From the NCBI RefSeq assembly GCF_013141775.1, contig NZ_WHOB01000018.1, positions 124,001 to 188,000 on the forward strand: a stretch of 64,000 bases of DNA. The letters are read 5' to 3'. The translations under genes and the position numbers were made by a program. The notes under the pieces are model-generated. The model had not been told where the DNA came from, ran no database searches, and saw nothing but the letters and a program-made list of their open reading frames with translations. This document shows positions 8,085 through 17,666 of this stretch, piece by piece (position 1 is the stretch's first letter; every line of letters begins with the position of its first letter). The DNA comes from Paenibacillus phytohabitans. Lineage in GTDB: Bacteria; Bacillota; Bacilli; Paenibacillales; Paenibacillaceae.

Positions 8085-10085
8085 TTAGGCCCAAGGATTC
8101 TTAGCGGTATTCTCAACGATTTTGTTATCAATCACTACCTGGTTCCGGCCGTTGTTCTTGGCTTCATACAGCGCCATGTCCGCCCGGTAGAAGAGCGATT
8201 CTACACTCACCCGCTCATCTGTCCAGCTCCACTCTGCAATACCGCAGGACACGGTTACACGCGGCTCCGTCTCCCCCATCACCCGCTTGCGGATGCGCTC
8301 GGCCACAAATACTGCCTGCTGCACCCCAAGCTGGGGCAGATACACGGCAAGCTCTTCACCGCCCCACCTGGCCGCGATATCCCCCTGGCGGATCGAGGAC
8401 TTCACAATTTCACTTACCTGCTTCAGTATCTTGTCACCCTTCTGGTGGCCGTAAGTGTCATTGACCGCCTTGAACTGATCGATGTCAACAACAATCAGCG
8501 TTCCGCAGAAATCCGTAGACTGCCGCTGTTTGATCTCCTCATCCAGATAATGCCGGGCGAAGAGTCCGGTCAGGCTGTCGCGGTTCGCCAGGCGCCGCAC
8601 TTCAGCATGCAGCCGCGCGTTGCCGACCGCAAGCCCGATATGCCCGGCCATAGCCTGCAGCAGCCTGTAGCTGTCATAGGAGAAGAAGTGGGCGTCCTTA
8701 TGGGCAAGCATAATAGCCCCCCGGACTTCTCCACCTACATTTAGCGGAGTGGCGATCAGCGATTGCGAGCCGGTCGCATCCAAAAGCTTAGAGGTCACTC
8801 CTGCGGCGTACTTATAGTCGGATAGAAGCAGCGGCTCGCCTGAAGTATAGACCTTCCCGCCCAGTCCTTGCCCGGCTTCCACCAATTCCCCCAGCAGCGG
8901 GATATGATTACAGGCAATGACTTCGAGTCCGCCTCTTTCTTCATTCATATGGAGGATACAGCAATAATCGGCCTCGAACATCCCCAGAAGCTCCTCAAAG
9001 GCAAATTGAAAAATATCCCCAAGACGCAGGCTCTGATTGAGGCGCTGCGTAAGCTCATTACTCATGCGCAGCTCCCGGATAAGCTGATTGGAGCGTTCAT
9101 ACAGCTTGGCGTTCTCGAATGCTGTGCCGGCCGTATCCGCAACCATAGTCAGAAAACGCAGATCTACTTCACGGAAGGAGGGCTTGTCCATTACCATATG
9201 AAAGACGCCATAGACACCCTGCTTGCCTCCGAGCGGAAGACCTACCTCAACCGTACAGCTGTCCTCACGTCCGGCATGAAGCGCAACCCGGCCATCCTTG
9301 AAGGCTCTGGCACAGACGTCATTAATCGCCCAGTGGAGCGGCAGCGGTTTGACCTGGGGATGCGTACTGCGGTGGTCCTGCGACATGAACAGGTCCAGCC
9401 GCGCTCCGGGATACATCGCCGCAATACTGTCGATCACCTCGGTAAGCACAGCATCCACATCTATGTTGTCATGCATCCGCTGGACAATCTGAAAGAGCAG
9501 TGAACGGCGGCTGCTCTCCCGCTCAGCATGCAGGTGCACACCTGCAAGATCCGAAACAAATACATGCTCAAATTTATGATAAAAGCAGGTCTGGAAGTGC
9601 ATCGACATCGCTTCTGCCGTATGTCTTCCGCCCTCGGCATACTGCTCTGACGGCATCTCACAGCCGAGGACCGCGAATATTTCCCCGTGCCCGCGTGTAA
9701 AAATCGGCATAGCTAATAATGTCCGCGCCTGTCCATCCTCCTGAACCTCAATGGCATGCATCCCGCCAGAGCGCAGACAGGCTCCCGCCGCCTCTTCCCA
9801 TTCTGACTTCCAGCGCCCCTGCCGGAATTCGTATATGGGATCAATCCATTCCGCTTCATAGTTCAGTACACACCAGTTCCATGACTTGGCGAAGGACGGT
9901 ACGGCCTGTCCCAGCCATTCATTGAAACTCTCGGCAATCAGGTTGGCTGCATAAGGAAAATCATGGGACACTATGTCCGTCTCCCTCAGCCAAGCAGCGG
10001 GATCTTCATAATCTCCGCCTGATTGCTTGGTGTCCTGTAACAGCATACGACTGCCCTTGCGGTCGTATGCTTCCTGCTCCGACAT
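8085..10085 (-). CDS. Diguanylate cyclase with GAF sensor domains
   Basis: Cytoplasmic GGDEF protein of 666 residues that should make cyclic di-GMP from two GTP. An N-terminal sensory part (about 1-190) of unknown ligand is followed by two GAF-like regions (about 200-330 and 350-490) and a C-terminal GGDEF domain (about 505-655) with ANRDSLTGLFARHY at its start. The active-site signature is GGEEL, an accepted active variant. An inhibitory-site motif RQGD lies exactly five residues ahead of it, so product feedback is likely. No EAL domain and no transmembrane segment are seen. The ATG at 10085 follows GGGGATCC. Confidence 0.9.
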   Translation of the reverse strand: MSEQEAYDRKGSRMLLQDTKQSGGDYEDPAAWLRETDIVSHDFPYAANLIAESFNEWLGQAVPSFAKSWNWCVLNYEAEWIDPIYEFRQGRWKSEWEEAAGACLRSGGMHAIEVQEDGQARTLLAMPIFTRGHGEIFAVLGCEMPSEQYAEGGRHTAEAMSMHFQTCFYHKFEHVFVSDLAGVHLHAERESSRRSLLFQIVQRMHDNIDVDAVLTEVIDSIAAMYPGARLDLFMSQDHRSTHPQVKPLPLHWAINDVCARAFKDGRVALHAGREDSCTVEVGLPLGGKQGVYGVFHMVMDKPSFREVDLRFLTMVADTAGTAFENAKLYERSNQLIRELRMSNELTQRLNQSLRLGDIFQFAFEELLGMFEADYCCILHMNEERGGLEVIACNHIPLLGELVEAGQGLGGKVYTSGEPLLLSDYKYAAGVTSKLLDATGSQSLIATPLNVGGEVRGAIMLAHKDAHFFSYDSYRLLQAMAGHIGLAVGNARLHAEVRRLANRDSLTGLFARHYLDEEIKQRQSTDFCGTLIVVDIDQFKAVNDTYGHQKGDKILKQVSEIVKSSIRQGDIAARWGGEELAVYLPQLGVQQAVFVAERIRKRVMGETEPRVTVSCGIAEWSWTDERVSVESLFYRADMALYEAKNNGRNQVVIDNKIVENTAKNPWA

Positions 10086-10254
10086 AAAGAGGATCCCCTT
10101 TGCTATTTGATATCAAATTTTCCCGATAACATCTAATTAGCTATATTTTACTCCCTTTTCTTAGGTATTGCATTATATTTTCCTCAAAACCGGGATTTTT
10201 TTTAGGACCAAAGAACTAACGACAAAGATAGACAAAAACTCTTTTAAGTTGCGC

Positions 10255-10282
10255 TTGACTTTGACTGTCATTTTCATATAAT
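10255..10282 (+). promoter_or_regulatory. Sigma-A promoter of rpsD
   Basis: TTGACT at 10255-10260 and TATAAT at 10277-10282 with a 16-bp spacer, 195 bp ahead of rpsD. It lies in the otherwise gene-free 10086-10476 gap, whose left part is AT-rich and featureless. Confidence 0.7.
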
Positions 10283-10289
10283 ATTTATT

Positions 10290-10470
10290 GTTGAACAAGA
10301 CTGTAACAAGTCTTAATTGGGCGTAACGTTGTGTCACCCTCTACGCATTTCGTTACTGCCAGGGCAGCGGCTGAACTTCCCTCGGCAGTGTGAAACCATC
10401 TAACGCTTTCACGGATACGATTTGCGGCGCAAATAGGCCCTACAATACATTTGCAAATTAAAAGGAGTCT
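10290..10470 (+). ncRNA. rpsD 5' leader (S4 autoregulatory leader candidate)
   Basis: The long untranslated leader between the promoter and rpsD contains several complementary segments, for example GACTGTAACAAGTC near 10309, and AACTTCCCTCGGCAG opposite CTGCCAGGGCAG. Firmicute rpsD is known to be controlled by S4 binding its own leader, so this is the expected place for that element. The exact fold was not computed. Confidence 0.5.
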
Positions 10471-10476
10471 ACTATA

Positions 10477-11076
10477 ATGGCACGTTACACCGGACCTAAA
10501 TTCAAACTCAGCCGCCGTCTGGGCATTTCCCTAAGCGGTACAGGCAAAGACCTGAAACGCCCTTTCCCACCAGGACAGCACGGCGCTAACCAACGCAGAA
10601 AAGTAAGTAACTACGGAATGCAGCTTTTGGAAAAACAAAAACTGCGTCACATGTACGGCTTGGGCGAAAAGCAGTTTAAAACTCTTTTCACCAAAGCACA
10701 AAAGCTCCAGGGTATCGCGGGCGAAAACTTCATGTTCCTGCTCGAAAGCCGCTTGGACAACCTGGTTTACCGTCTTGGATTTGCTAACTCCCGTGCAGGC
10801 GCACGTCAGCTGGTATCCCACGGCCACGTAACCGTTAACGGCAAAAAAGTCGACATCGCTTCTTACCGCGTAAGCGTGGGCGACGTTATCGGACTTCGCG
10901 AAAGAAGCCGCGCTATGGGTTCTATCAAAGAAGCTCTTGACAACCGCTCCCACCTTCCAGGCTACTTGGAATATGCTGATGGTTCATTCGAAGGCAAATA
11001 CATTCGTTTGCCGGAACGTGCCGAGCTGTCCCAAGATATCGATGAGAAACAAATCGTCGAATTCTACAACCGTTAA
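10477..11076 (+). CDS. rpsD: 30S ribosomal protein S4
   Basis: Primary 16S-rRNA-binding small-subunit protein and assembly initiator, 199 residues, matching the Bacillus length. The N-terminus [16 protein letters not shown], the basic region PPGQHG, and the S4 RNA-binding domain ([15 protein letters not shown], then [14 protein letters not shown]) are all intact. It is transcribed alone from the promoter at 10255 with an AAAAGGAG site, and ends at a strong terminator. Stand-alone rpsD, outside the ribosomal protein clusters, is normal in Bacillales. Confidence 0.97.
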   Translation: MARYTGPKFKLSRRLGISLSGTGKDLKRPFPPGQHGANQRRKVSNYGMQLLEKQKLRHMYGLGEKQFKTLFTKAQKLQGIAGENFMFLLESRLDNLVYRLGFANSRAGARQLVSHGHVTVNGKKVDIASYRVSVGDVIGLRERSRAMGSIKEALDNRSHLPGYLEYADGSFEGKYIRLPERAELSQDIDEKQIVEFYNR

Positions 11077-11102
11077 GATTCTGCTTCCAGCGAATCTGAT
11101 CA

Positions 11103-11137
11103 AAGCTCCCGGATACTTTATCCGGGAGCTTTTTTTT
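11103..11137 (+). terminator. rpsD terminator
   Basis: AAGCTCCCGGAT / ATCCGGGAGCTT stem with a run of eight T. Confidence 0.9.
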
Positions 11138-11321
11138 GTTCTATACCCCCTTTCCGCATGCCAGCACTCCTATAGTTTGCTCCTGAAAACAACACCCGGG
11201 ACTACTCCGTTCTCAGAATCTTTGGCAAAAGCAGCGTCAGAGTAAATCGCCTGCGGCAGAAGCGCATTCAAAATCGCCAAATTGTGCTATAATAGTTCCG
11301 TTAAAAGGAGGATAATCGTCG

Positions 11322-14234
11322 ATGGTTGAGGAGAATAAGAAGAAGACCGCAAAACAGCGTCCACCGCGCAGATCCTGGCTCCGCAGGTTCGGTTCAGTCG
11401 TGAAGTGGATGTTTATACTCGGTATACTCGGCATTCTGTTTGCCGGTGGCGCTGTGGCAGGCTACGTGACTTCGATAGTGAAAGATGACCCTGTCCGCAC
11501 CGAAGAATTAATTCAACAGGAAGTCAGCCAGAATGCCATTACCGGCTTTGCCTATTTCAGTGACGGGCAGCCGATCGGCCAGCTCCGGACGGAAGAAGAC
11601 CGCAGACTTATTGAATTCAACGATATTCCACAGCTTGTGATTGATGCCGTTCTCGCTATAGAGGACAATAATTTCTACAATCATAAAGGGGTGGATTTCA
11701 ACGGCACCCTGCGTGCAGTCAAGCAGAGGCTGCTGAACGAATCCGTTCAGACCGGGGGCAGTACGCTGACCCAGCAGCTGGCACGCCGCGTGTTCCTGAA
11801 TCTGGACCGCACAGAAGACCGCAAGGTGAAGGAGATCCTGCTGTCGCTGCGGCTGGAACGTTTTCTGTCCAAGCAGGAAATTTTAACGGCATACTTAAAT
11901 AAGGTTCCTTTCGGGAACGGCTCGAACGGTTATAATGTATTCGGCATCAAGGCTGCCGCCAAAGGCATCTTCGGTCTTGATGATCTGGAAAAGCTGAATG
12001 TGGCACAAGCGGCTTATCTGGCCGGCCTGCCCCAGCTCCCCTCCAAATACTCCGCCTTCAACGGCGTAGGCGAATTCAATGAGACTGCCTTTGGCCGGGC
12101 CATGGACCGCCAGCGCCTGGTGCTGCGGCGGATGCTGGAAGAGAACAAGATTACTACATCGCAATATGATGAAGCCCTACTCTTTGATATCAAGGGCTCG
12201 CTTGCTCCGCATACGAAGAAGGCTTATGCTACCTTCCCTTATCTGATGCTGGAGACAGAGCGCAAAGCGGCTGAAATCATGCTGACGCTGAACGAAGACA
12301 ACACAGGTGCTGCTTCGGATTCTGCTGCCACCACCGACAACACGCTGCTTCTCGAGGAAGCCCGCCAGCAGCTGATGACCGGTGGCTACCGGGTATACAC
12401 TACCATTGATAAGAAAGTGTACAGCGCGATGCACAGCATCTCGGAAGACAGTGATAACTTCACGAAGGACAGCAAGGCCAGAGGCAAGGAACAGACGGCC
12501 GGCATCATGATTAACAACAAGACCGGAGCGATTCTCGGGATGATTGAAGGACGTGACTTCAACATCGAGCAGATGAATTATGCTACCCAGATGGTCCGCC
12601 AGCCCGGTTCCACCATGAAGCCGATTGCCGCGTATCTGCCTGCGCTGGATGCCGGATTAATCCAGCCTGCCGGCATCCTGGATGATGCCCCGATTGTAAT
12701 GAAGGACGGCGGCAAGGGCTTCCACATTCCGAAGAATGCCAATAACCGCTATCAGGGGCTGGTTACCGCCCGTTATGCCCTGAATAAATCCCTCAACCTG
12801 CCGGCCTTGAAGCTGTTCAATGACAAGGTTGGCATTGAGAATGCCTGGACTTTTTCCAAAAAGCTCGGGATTACCACGATTCAGGACGATGATTATAACG
12901 CACAGACCGGAGTAATCGGGGGGCTGCGTTACGGGGTTTCCGTTGAAGAATTAACGAATGCCTATTCCTCAATCGGCAATCAGGGCGCATTCAATGATGC
13001 TTATATGATTGAGAAGATTGTAGACTCCCAAGGCAAGATCATCTATCAGCACAAAGTGAATCCGGAGCAGGTCTTCTCCGAGCAGACCGCTTATCTGATG
13101 ACGGATATGCTGCGCACAGTAATAACAGACGGTACGGCAAGTACAGTCAAAAGCAAATATGAGCACTTCAAAGAAGTTCCGATTGTCGGCAAAACCGGTT
13201 CTACGCAGAACTACGGGGATGTCTGGTTCATGGGCTATACCCCGGATGTTACCCTGGGCATGTGGGTTGGATACAAAGAACAGATTAACACCCTGCAGGG
13301 AGATACGCAGAAACGGCAGGCGCAGACTTTGTGGACCAAGGTTATGAATACCGTGATCGACAAACGTCCGGAGCTGTTCGTGACGAAGGAATTCCCGAAG
13401 CCGGAGGGCATCGTCAAAGCGACGGTCTCCGCTTACAGCGGCAAGAAGCCGTCGGAGCTGACGGATAAATTCACCACGGACCTGTTCAACGCCAAGTTCG
13501 TACCCACAGAAAGTGATGACGGAATCTCCAAGGCCAAATATATCACCTACAACGGGGTGAATTACCTTCCGCTGGAAGGAACGCCGGAGGATTTCCTGAA
13601 AGAGAAGATTGTCGTCAAGCGCGAGAAGCCGATTCAGAGCTTGGTCAAAGAACTGCTTGCGGCCTTCCCGGCCATGAAAGATCATGAATCTCTGTCGTAC
13701 TACATGCCGGAAGATGCCAAGACTGACTTCCCGACTGAGGTGGACCCCCGGGTGGATGACGGCAACGCGCCTAGTGCTCCGGGTGAAGTGATGGTCTCCT
13801 ACAGTACAGGCAAAGCTGTAGTTACCTTCACTCCAAGCGGATCATCCGATGTTGCGGGTTACCGGTTATACCGTTCACTGAACGGCGGCTCCTTCCAAAA
13901 GCAGGCCGTGCTATCAGCCGGTGAGAGTACCGTCTTCAAGCCCGGCACGCCTGCCAGCGCCAATGCCACCTTCTATGTGGCTGCTGTAGACGTTGCAGGG
14001 CATGAGACAGCCTCCGGCAGTGTAGCCGGGACTCAGCCTACACCAGAGCCGACGCTGCCTCCGGAGGAAGTACCGGGCTCTGACGGCACGGAGCCAACGC
14101 CGGATCCGGGTATTATCCCGGAAAGCAGCGATGATCCGGGAATGATCATTGTCCAGCCGCCGGGCGGCAATGAAGCAACGCCGTCTGGCAGCAGTAACGG
14201 AGCTGGCGGCAATACCGGTGCAACCACGCCATAA
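11322..14234 (+). CDS. Class A penicillin-binding protein (PBP1A type) with C-terminal FN3 domain
   Basis: Bifunctional murein synthase of 970 residues. A basic cytoplasmic start and one membrane anchor (about residues 30-55) are followed by a GT51 glycosyltransferase domain with EDNNFYNHKGVDF (catalytic Glu) and TGGSTLTQQLARRVFLN. The transpeptidase domain has the SxxK serine in PGSTMKP near residue 430, a SLN motif (KSLNLPALK) and KTGST near 622. A fibronectin-III-like domain (about 825-905) and a Pro/Gly/Ser-rich tail complete the wall-facing part. The site AAAGGAGGATAATCGTCG precedes ATG, and a TATAAT box lies at 11288-11293. A terminator follows. Confidence 0.93.
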   Translation: MVEENKKKTAKQRPPRRSWLRRFGSVVKWMFILGILGILFAGGAVAGYVTSIVKDDPVRTEELIQQEVSQNAITGFAYFSDGQPIGQLRTEEDRRLIEFNDIPQLVIDAVLAIEDNNFYNHKGVDFNGTLRAVKQRLLNESVQTGGSTLTQQLARRVFLNLDRTEDRKVKEILLSLRLERFLSKQEILTAYLNKVPFGNGSNGYNVFGIKAAAKGIFGLDDLEKLNVAQAAYLAGLPQLPSKYSAFNGVGEFNETAFGRAMDRQRLVLRRMLEENKITTSQYDEALLFDIKGSLAPHTKKAYATFPYLMLETERKAAEIMLTLNEDNTGAASDSAATTDNTLLLEEARQQLMTGGYRVYTTIDKKVYSAMHSISEDSDNFTKDSKARGKEQTAGIMINNKTGAILGMIEGRDFNIEQMNYATQMVRQPGSTMKPIAAYLPALDAGLIQPAGILDDAPIVMKDGGKGFHIPKNANNRYQGLVTARYALNKSLNLPALKLFNDKVGIENAWTFSKKLGITTIQDDDYNAQTGVIGGLRYGVSVEELTNAYSSIGNQGAFNDAYMIEKIVDSQGKIIYQHKVNPEQVFSEQTAYLMTDMLRTVITDGTASTVKSKYEHFKEVPIVGKTGSTQNYGDVWFMGYTPDVTLGMWVGYKEQINTLQGDTQKRQAQTLWTKVMNTVIDKRPELFVTKEFPKPEGIVKATVSAYSGKKPSELTDKFTTDLFNAKFVPTESDDGISKAKYITYNGVNYLPLEGTPEDFLKEKIVVKREKPIQSLVKELLAAFPAMKDHESLSYYMPEDAKTDFPTEVDPRVDDGNAPSAPGEVMVSYSTGKAVVTFTPSGSSDVAGYRLYRSLNGGSFQKQAVLSAGESTVFKPGTPASANATFYVAAVDVAGHETASGSVAGTQPTPEPTLPPEEVPGSDGTEPTPDPGIIPESSDDPGMIIVQPPGGNEATPSGSSNGAGGNTGATTP

Positions 14235-14271
14235 GTTATAGTCTATGGATGGCACCCATTGAATGAACTGC

Positions 14272-14308
14272 AAAAGACCGTTCCCTGTATCTGAGGGAAC
14301 GGTCTTTT
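14272..14308. terminator. Bidirectional terminator between the PBP gene and acsA
   Basis: AAAAGACCGTTCCCT pairs perfectly with AGGGAACGGTCTTTT; it serves both convergent genes. Confidence 0.88.
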
Positions 14309-14331
14309 CTATAAGCTGGCTGATTTAGGCT

Positions 14332-16056
14332 TCAATCCTCAATCGTAGATAAATCGCCTGCCGGAAGATGCAGCTCCCAGGCCTTCAGGACACGGCGCAT
14401 AATTTTGCCGGAGCGGGTCTTCGGAAGCTTCTCCTTGAATTCAATCTCGCGCGGCGCAGCATGGGCAGACAGGCCCGCTTTGACAAAAGCAGCAATCTCG
14501 TCCTTCAGCTCTGCAGTCGGGGAGTAGCCATCCCGCAGTGAAATGAACGCTTTGATAATCTCTCCGCGCATCACATCCGGCTTGCCGATCACTCCAGCCT
14601 CAGCCACCGCCGGGTGTTCAACCAGTTTGCTTTCCACCTCGAACGGACCGATCCGCTCTCCGGAAGAATTGATTACATCATCAATCCTGCCCTGGAACCA
14701 GAAGTAACCGTCTTCGTCCATATAAGCAGAATCCCCGGAAATATACCATCCGGCAATCCGGAAGTATTCATCATATTTGGCCTGATTGTTCCATACCTTG
14801 CCCATCATCGACGGCCAGGGTGTGCGGATCGCCAGGTTGCCCATCGAATACGGCGGCAGAATATTGCCGTGATCATCCAGGATCGCGGCTTCAATTCCGG
14901 GCAGCGGCCGCCCCATGGAGCCGGGCTTGATATCCATCCCCGGATAATTGCAGATCAGCTGCGCACCTGTCTCCGTCATCCACCAGGTGTCATGAATCCG
15001 CTGTTGGTAGAATTTATCACCCCAGCGCACGACTTCCGGGTTGAGCGGTTCCCCTACAGACAGAACATGGCGCAGACTGCTCAGATCAATATCCTGAAGG
15101 CTTCCTTCCCCTGCGCCCATCAGCATACGGAAAGCCGTAGGCGCGCTGTACCACACCGTTACCCCATAGCGTTCAATGGTCTTATACCAGTCCTGCGGAC
15201 TGAAGCGGCCTCCCCGGATCACGTTGGCTACTCCGTTTAGCCAGGGAGCGAAGATCCCGTAAGAGGTTCCGGTCACCCAGCCGGGATCTGCCGTACACCA
15301 GTACACATCATCCGGACGCAAATCCAGTACAACCTTGCCTGTATAATAATGCTGAATCATTGCCCGCTGCACATGATAGATGCCCTTAGGCTTGCCTGTG
15401 GACCCGGAGGTATAATGCATGATCAAGCCATCCTCAAGACTCAGCCATTCCGGTTCCAGCTCTGCTGAAGCTGCAGCCATTTCCTCTTCATAACTCAGGA
15501 GCCCCGGATCTTCAGATGCGGAACCTCCGACCAGAATAATGTGGCGCAGCCCCGGAAGCTGGTCGCGCTTCACCCGCTGCAGCAGCTCCGGCGTAGTCAC
15601 CAGCGCCACCGCTCCGCTATCCTCCAGGCGGTCCTTCACTGCCGTTTCCATGAACGCCTCGAACAGCGGTCCTGCTACGGCTCCCACCTTCAGAATGCCC
15701 AGCAGGCTGAAGTACAGCTCCGGCGTGCGCGGCATGAAGATGAATACCCGGTCCCCTTTGCCAATCCCATATTTATGGAGCACATTACCGAACTTGTTCG
15801 ACCGCTCACGCAAGTCGGCAAAGGTGTACCTCTCCTCGCGCACAGTATCACTATAGATCAAAGCAGTAGATGCTCCCCGCCCTTCCTGCACATGACGGTC
15901 TACGGCTTCATGAGCCATATTCACCTTACCTGTCCCATGCCAGGAGAAGCTTCTCTCGACATCCTCCCACCGGAATTCGTCAACAGCCCTTGAATAATCC
16001 TTCATATTCGAGTGCTGCACACGGCCCGGCAAAATTTCGCTGTGGACTTGCCCCAT
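14332..16056 (-). CDS. acsA: Acetyl-CoA synthetase
   Basis: ANL-family AMP-forming ligase (574 residues) that activates acetate to acetyl-CoA. Adenylate-forming motifs are complete: YTSGSTGKPKG, WWMTETG, and the hinge region YISGDSAYMDEDGYFWFQGRIDD. The C-terminal PKTRSGKIMRR carries the catalytic lysine that is the target of reversible acetylation. It is transcribed away from acuA, which encodes the acetyltransferase known to modify AcsA in Bacillus, so activity is expected to be set both by transcription and by acetylation. GGGGAGGCAAGAGTA precedes ATG. Confidence 0.95.
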   Translation of the reverse strand: MGQVHSEILPGRVQHSNMKDYSRAVDEFRWEDVERSFSWHGTGKVNMAHEAVDRHVQEGRGASTALIYSDTVREERYTFADLRERSNKFGNVLHKYGIGKGDRVFIFMPRTPELYFSLLGILKVGAVAGPLFEAFMETAVKDRLEDSGAVALVTTPELLQRVKRDQLPGLRHIILVGGSASEDPGLLSYEEEMAAASAELEPEWLSLEDGLIMHYTSGSTGKPKGIYHVQRAMIQHYYTGKVVLDLRPDDVYWCTADPGWVTGTSYGIFAPWLNGVANVIRGGRFSPQDWYKTIERYGVTVWYSAPTAFRMLMGAGEGSLQDIDLSSLRHVLSVGEPLNPEVVRWGDKFYQQRIHDTWWMTETGAQLICNYPGMDIKPGSMGRPLPGIEAAILDDHGNILPPYSMGNLAIRTPWPSMMGKVWNNQAKYDEYFRIAGWYISGDSAYMDEDGYFWFQGRIDDVINSSGERIGPFEVESKLVEHPAVAEAGVIGKPDVMRGEIIKAFISLRDGYSPTAELKDEIAAFVKAGLSAHAAPREIEFKEKLPKTRSGKIMRRVLKAWELHLPAGDLSTIED

Positions 16057-16168
16057 TACTCTTGCCTCCCCTACTGGTTTGATTTAAGCTTTAAGGGTAA
16101 GAATCTCTTAACTGCAATGATGTCAACGAGCCAAATGTGAATTTTTCGTGTCGGAACCAGTATATCAC

Positions 16169-16182
16169 AGGAAGCGGTTACA
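16169..16182. promoter_or_regulatory. Possible cre (CcpA) site between acsA and acuA
   Basis: AGGAAGCGGTTACA matches the catabolite-response consensus TGWNANCGNTNWCA at all but two positions in this orientation. It sits in the divergent intergenic region 16057-16216. acsA and acuA of Bacillus are known CcpA targets, which makes the site plausible but not proven. Confidence 0.35.
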
Positions 16183-16216
16183 TTCCATAATATAGTGAAC
16201 CGGAGGGAGCCCAATC

Positions 16217-16849
16217 ATGGAGCACTGCAAAATCCCCGTGTCCCATACCTTAGAGCATAAAGACAGGCTTATATCCGTTGAAGGACCTTTATCTCCGGAT
16301 ACTCTCAAGCTCCTGGCTATGCACCGCGATCTGGATGCCTTCCGGAAGCCGCAGGAGCAGCTCGAAGCATTGATCGAGATATCAGGACTGCCGGAGGGCC
16401 GGGTCGTCGCTGCAGTGGTCTCAGACGTTATAGTAGGGTATGTCACCTTTCATTATCCGGATGAGCTGGAGCTGTGGTCCCAGGGAGGGATGGAAGATCT
16501 CATAGAGCTGGGGGCCATCGAAGTCGCGGATGAATACCGGGGATGCGGGCTTGCGAAGCTGCTGGTCTCCAGCGCTTTTGAAAAAGGGCAATTGGAGAAC
16601 TGCATCGTATTCACTACGGAATATTATTGGCATTGGGATCTGAAGGGCAGCGGCCTCACGGTCTGGGAATACAGGCAGATGATGGAGAAGCTGATGAAGA
16701 CCGTAGATATGGTGTGGTATGCCACGGATGACCCGGAAATCTGCTCCCATCCGGCCAATTGCCTGATGGTCCGCATGGGCCAGGCTGTTCCGCTGTCCTC
16801 CCGCGAGACCTTCGACCGGGTCCGCTTCAGACAGCGGTTCATGTATTGA
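16217..16849 (+). CDS. acuA: GNAT acetyltransferase AcuA
   Basis: Protein acetyltransferase of 210 residues that in Bacillus acetylates and inactivates AcsA. The GNAT acetyl-CoA loop is visible as VADEYRGCGLAKLLVS, preceded by the strand LIELGAIEV. Length and position, divergent from acsA, match the Bacillus arrangement. acuB and acuC do not follow here; the next gene is mtnN on the other strand, so the acu operon is reduced to one gene at this locus. GGAGGGAGCCCAATC precedes ATG. Confidence 0.88.
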   Translation: MEHCKIPVSHTLEHKDRLISVEGPLSPDTLKLLAMHRDLDAFRKPQEQLEALIEISGLPEGRVVAAVVSDVIVGYVTFHYPDELELWSQGGMEDLIELGAIEVADEYRGCGLAKLLVSSAFEKGQLENCIVFTTEYYWHWDLKGSGLTVWEYRQMMEKLMKTVDMVWYATDDPEICSHPANCLMVRMGQAVPLSSRETFDRVRFRQRFMY

Positions 16850-16876
16850 TAGGGCCGGGATTGCATTACGTAGAGC

Positions 16877-17572
16877 TTACATTGCCTTTAGCATATACTC
16901 CAGTATGGCGTGTGAACGTTCCGAAGCAGTCACCGTGAACTCACGGTAATTGACATGGGCCGAACCATCCGCTTTGTCAGACATGGAACGGATGATCACA
17001 AACGGCGTCCCGTTCATATTGCAGACCTGGGCGACAGCTGCCCCCTCCATCTCGGCACACGCTCCGTCCAGCTGCTCACGCAGCACGGTAACGGTATCCT
17101 TACTTGCAATAAACTGATCTCCGGACAGAACTATCCCTGTCACAGACTTCTGCTTCAGCTCCCGGCACGCCTGCTCCGCCAGCTTCACCAGCTGCGGATC
17201 TGCCGGAAATGAAGAGGTCTCCTGGTAGGGAATCACCCCTCTGGCGTAACCAAGCGCTGTCACATCCATATCGTGCTGGATGCACTGCGATGAAATGACA
17301 ATGTCCCCGATATTCAAATCGGGGTGCACTGCTCCTGCCACACCAGTGAATAGTACCCGCGAGACGCCGAAGCTGTCCAGCAGAATCTGCGTTGTTACTG
17401 CAGCATTCACCTTGCCGACCCCCGATTTGCAGAGCACCGCTGTTTTGCCGAATACAGTTCCCGAATGGAAGGTAATCCCCGCCTTCACGGTTGTCTCTCT
17501 ATTCTCCATTTCCTCAAGCAGCAGCAAAATCTCTTCATCCATTGCGCCAATCAGACCCAGAACTTCACTCAT
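16877..17572 (-). CDS. mtnN: 5'-methylthioadenosine/S-adenosylhomocysteine nucleosidase
   Basis: Hydrolyses MTA and SAH to adenine plus the thioribose product, in methionine salvage and SAM recycling. The nucleosidase pattern is intact: GAMDEE near the start, LFTGVAGAV, the catalytic-glutamate segment AEMEGAAVAQ and the purine-binding aspartate in RSMSDKADG. About 231 residues, the normal size. The start at 17572 follows GGGAGGGTTAAGG; a frame-open ATG five codons upstream is less likely. Confidence 0.93.
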   Translation of the reverse strand: MSEVLGLIGAMDEEILLLLEEMENRETTVKAGITFHSGTVFGKTAVLCKSGVGKVNAAVTTQILLDSFGVSRVLFTGVAGAVHPDLNIGDIVISSQCIQHDMDVTALGYARGVIPYQETSSFPADPQLVKLAEQACRELKQKSVTGIVLSGDQFIASKDTVTVLREQLDGACAEMEGAAVAQVCNMNGTPFVIIRSMSDKADGSAHVNYREFTVTASERSHAILEYMLKAM

Positions 17573-17604
17573 CCTTAACCCTCCCATTTATAACTTCCCT
17601 GAAA

Positions 17605-17630
17605 CATAAAAAGCTCCCGAAGGAGCTTTC
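17605..17630 (-). terminator. ccpA terminator
   Basis: AAAGCTCC / GGAGCTTT hairpin followed by a T run on the minus strand, between ccpA and mtnN. Confidence 0.75.
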
Positions 17631-17666
17631 TACGTACCTTATATTCACTTGTTGAACGGACAAATC

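Noticed and set aside
7912..8094. 60-codon minus-strand frame
   Set aside because: It is created by the 64-bp tandem repeats.
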